Below are positions 62,372 through 64,000 of a stretch of 64,000 bases of DNA, in pieces. The notes under the pieces were generated by a model. That model saw only the letters and a program-made list of their open reading frames with translations, was not told where the DNA came from and did not search any database. Made by a program: the position numbers and the translations under genes. The stretch comes from Thermohalobaculum sp039184865. Lineage in GTDB: Bacteria; Pseudomonadota; Alphaproteobacteria; Rhodobacterales; Rhodobacteraceae. The DNA lies in the NCBI GenBank assembly GCA_039184865.1, contig JBCDAV010000022.1, positions 1-64,000 of the forward strand, written 5' to 3'. The stretch's first letter is position 1; every line of letters begins with the position of its first letter.

Positions 62372-62493
62372 TGTAAAATAACTCGCTCTCACAAATAGTT
62401 GTGGAGTGTTGAGGATGACGTCTCTGCAGCTTGATAGGTTATGATCTGAGACCGCAATGGTTCGGCCGGAATCCAGGCGGAGTGAAGAGGACG

Positions 62494-63246
62494 ATGGCAG
62501 ACGACGATAAAGCCACGGCTGAACAGTCCTTAGCGGCGCTGATTGCGCCGATCGCCCGGATCATGATTGAGAACGGCGTTGTCCTCAATGATGCGATCGA
62601 CATGCTGAAGACAGCGCTTGTGCAAGCCGCCGTGTCTGACGATCCGGGTGCCTCAGCCAGCCATGTCAGCCTGCGCACGGGCGTGCATCGCAAAGACATC
62701 AAGCGTATGGAGCGTCGCGACCCGTCACCCGAGCGCGCCATCGCTGCTGCGCGGGTTCTGACGCGCTGGCAGAGTGATCCGACCTTTTCGATCAACGGGT
62801 CGCCGCGCCCCTTGGCGCGCGGCGGAGACGACGGTTTCGACGCATTGGTCCGCAGCGCAAAAATTGACGCCGCACCGGCGACGGTATTGTCGCTGTTGAT
62901 CGCCGCCGGAAACGTGGCGGAGGAAAGCGGCACCCTGCATTTCGTCCACGCAGCAGTCGTACCGCTGGACCGCGCAGAAAAGCTGCGTGCCGCAGTGGCG
63001 ACGCTAGCTCCGCATCTGGCGACCACGGCGGAGAATATTTCTGGCGACACGCCACAGATGGATCAGGCCGTCAGATATTCTCACTTGTCGGAAAAGGCCG
63101 TTGCCGAACTTCAGGAAATGGGCGCAAAGCTGGCTAAGGACATGCTCCAAACAATGAACAAGAAAGCGAACGAGCTGCAACAGGCGGAAGAAGGATCGAA
63201 CCTCTTCGTTCTCGGGGCCTTTATGCACAGTAAGGAGCATGAATGA
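62494..63246 (+). CDS. DUF6502-like helical protein
   Basis: 250 residues from the ATG at 62494. MADDDKATAEQSLAALIAPIARIMIENGVVLNDAIDMLKTALVQAA and an HTH-like LRTGVHRKDIKRMER follow the pattern I recall from DUF6502 proteins, which often precede a DUF5666 gene in Rhodobacteraceae. ASHVSLRTGVHRKDI suggests nucleic-acid binding, and the C-terminus is Met/Lys-rich helical. The next gene's ATG overlaps its stop (ATGA). Function unknown; a regulatory or DNA-linked role is a guess from the HTH-like segment. Confidence 0.75.
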   Translation: MADDDKATAEQSLAALIAPIARIMIENGVVLNDAIDMLKTALVQAAVSDDPGASASHVSLRTGVHRKDIKRMERRDPSPERAIAAARVLTRWQSDPTFSINGSPRPLARGGDDGFDALVRSAKIDAAPATVLSLLIAAGNVAEESGTLHFVHAAVVPLDRAEKLRAAVATLAPHLATTAENISGDTPQMDQAVRYSHLSEKAVAELQEMGAKLAKDMLQTMNKKANELQQAEEGSNLFVLGAFMHSKEHE

Positions 63247-64000
63247 TGCGGCGGCTGGGACTCGCCCTGATCCTTTGCCTCGGCTTTGGGGTTGCAGGCG
63301 CTGACGAAAAAGAAGGCGGCATCATCGGCACCGGCGTCGTCGGCGAAGTCACGGGGCTCAAGACGTTTGAAGTTGCGGGGATGCGCTTCAACCTGCCGGA
63401 CGCGATTGGCTTGGACGGGATAGACAGCATCGAAGACTTGCGGATGGGTATGACACTGTCGCTGCGCGCTGCGCGGGATGGGGAGGGCTGGAAAGCAATC
63501 GAGTTGCGGCGCCTGCCGGTCCTCATCGGTCCAATCACCGGCGAAAACGAAGTCATGGGCGTGCCTATTATCGGCGATCTGCCAAAGGATGGAGCGGTCG
63601 TGATCGACGGGTTCTGGTCGGTTGAAGGCGTCGTTGCAACGCGCGTCACCCCGACAGAGCGCGGGGTGGACCAAGTGATCGGGCGATATGATCCGCAAGG
63701 CTCAGTTGGAGCAGTCCCGCTGATTGGCGGACTCACAGGTAAAGCCGAGCCGGGCGAGGTTGTGACGATAAAAGGTAAATTCCGTCGTGAAGGCTTCCGC
63801 GTCGTTGATCTCGAGGTCGGCGTGTTCGACGGGACCAGTCCTGATTTGCTTTTGGCGGAAGGCTTTTTCGACAAACCAAACAAAGCGGGGGGCGCCACAC
63901 TGCTGAGCGTCGACGCAAGGACGGCTAAGACCAGAGATGCTTTTGGCAGCGGACAGAAGATCCGACGTTGTGCCCTACGCGGTAGCTTCGATTTCGAACG
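63243..64000 (+). CDS. Secreted DUF5666-like beta-repeat protein (partial, runs off right edge)
   Basis: The open frame from ATG 63243 continues through the window end, with at least 252 codons and no stop. Residues 1-20 (MMRRLGLALILCLGFGVAGA) form a signal peptide. The mature part shows repeated small beta modules: GTGVVGEVTGLKTFEVAGMRF, LRMGMTLSLRAA, IDGFWSVEGVVATRV, PGEVVTIKGKFRREGFRVVDLEV. These match the V-G-x-V...G-x-x-V-x-V-x-G pattern of DUF5666-type domains. It overlaps the DUF6502-like stop by four bases, so the two are translationally coupled. Role unknown; probably periplasmic. Confidence 0.75.
   Translation, partial: MMRRLGLALILCLGFGVAGADEKEGGIIGTGVVGEVTGLKTFEVAGMRFNLPDAIGLDGIDSIEDLRMGMTLSLRAARDGEGWKAIELRRLPVLIGPITGENEVMGVPIIGDLPKDGAVVIDGFWSVEGVVATRVTPTERGVDQVIGRYDPQGSVGAVPLIGGLTGKAEPGEVVTIKGKFRREGFRVVDLEVGVFDGTSPDLLLAEGFFDKPNKAGGATLLSVDARTAKTRDAFGSGQKIRRCALRGSFDFE

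Overview
The window is high-GC alphaproteobacterial chromosome, most likely a marine Rhodobacteraceae (roseobacter-type) species. This rests on familiar protein families (DmdC-like acyl-CoA dehydrogenase, a DUF6173-like protein, the DUF6502/DUF5666-type pair, an OmpA protein with a long repeat-bearing periplasmic arm, TamAB, a cheA-cheW-cheW-cheR-cheB cluster) and on codon use. No 16S gene is present, so the genus is not fixed. Most of the window is ordinary chromosome. Mobile DNA is confined to the left end.

Layout. 1-1.8 kb: start of one transposase running off the left edge, tRNA-Ser(GGA), and an IS5-family transposase. 1.8-9.4 kb (minus): pbpC coupled to a giant thioester alpha-2-macroglobulin with a PAN/Apple-like N-terminus. 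9.6-12 kb (plus): extradiol dioxygenase plus MhpA-like FAD hydroxylase. 12-21.2 kb (minus): EEP phosphohydrolase, Thr/Ser dehydratase with a HAD dehalogenase, an unrecognised protein with a T-x-x-LSGC...His signature like CNF1/BLF1 toxin deamidases, a Slt-type lytic transglycosylase, a membrane-anchored helix-hairpin-helix protein, a repeat-containing OmpA protein, and a possible 50-aa ORF. 21.2-28 kb: TPR protein, NAD-dependent beta-hydroxyacid-type dehydrogenase, gamma-glutamyltransferase, a peptidoglycan-binding/C39-like cysteine peptidase fusion, TauE-type exporter, aspartate dehydrogenase-like protein. 28-34.2 kb (minus): tamB and tamA. 34.4-39.5 kb (plus): chemotaxis operon without cheY, cheD or a receptor. 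39.9-43.6 kb (minus): DUF6173-like protein, MBL hydrolase, cupin, acyl-CoA dehydrogenase. 43.8-50.2 kb: Sua5/TsaC, a 59-aa lipoprotein convergent with it, FAD D-hydroxyacid dehydrogenase, nitrilase-fold amidase/GrxC/ComF operon, SAM methyltransferase, a disordered protein. 50.3-55.3 kb: DUF302 and YeeE/YedE pair, OpgC, RibD-C reductase, cytochrome b561. 55.7-61.5 kb: thrS, VOC protein, tail-anchored orphan, enoyl-CoA hydratase, purM-purN, tRNA(CAT). 61.8-64 kb: YHS protein, then a DUF6502-like/DUF5666-like pair cut by the right edge.

Functional themes are cell-envelope building and surveillance (PBP1C + A2M, TamAB, OmpA, lytic transglycosylase, OpgC), chemosensory signalling, and scattered organic-acid, aromatic and sulfur metabolism. 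The items most worth a second look are the LSGC-motif protein (14974-16017), the unsignalled PG-binding/C39 protein, a perfect hairpin that holds the ribosome-binding site of the cytochrome b561 gene, two small ORFs, a lipobox on TamA, and a shared GGGGACA-type motif beside both tRNA genes.
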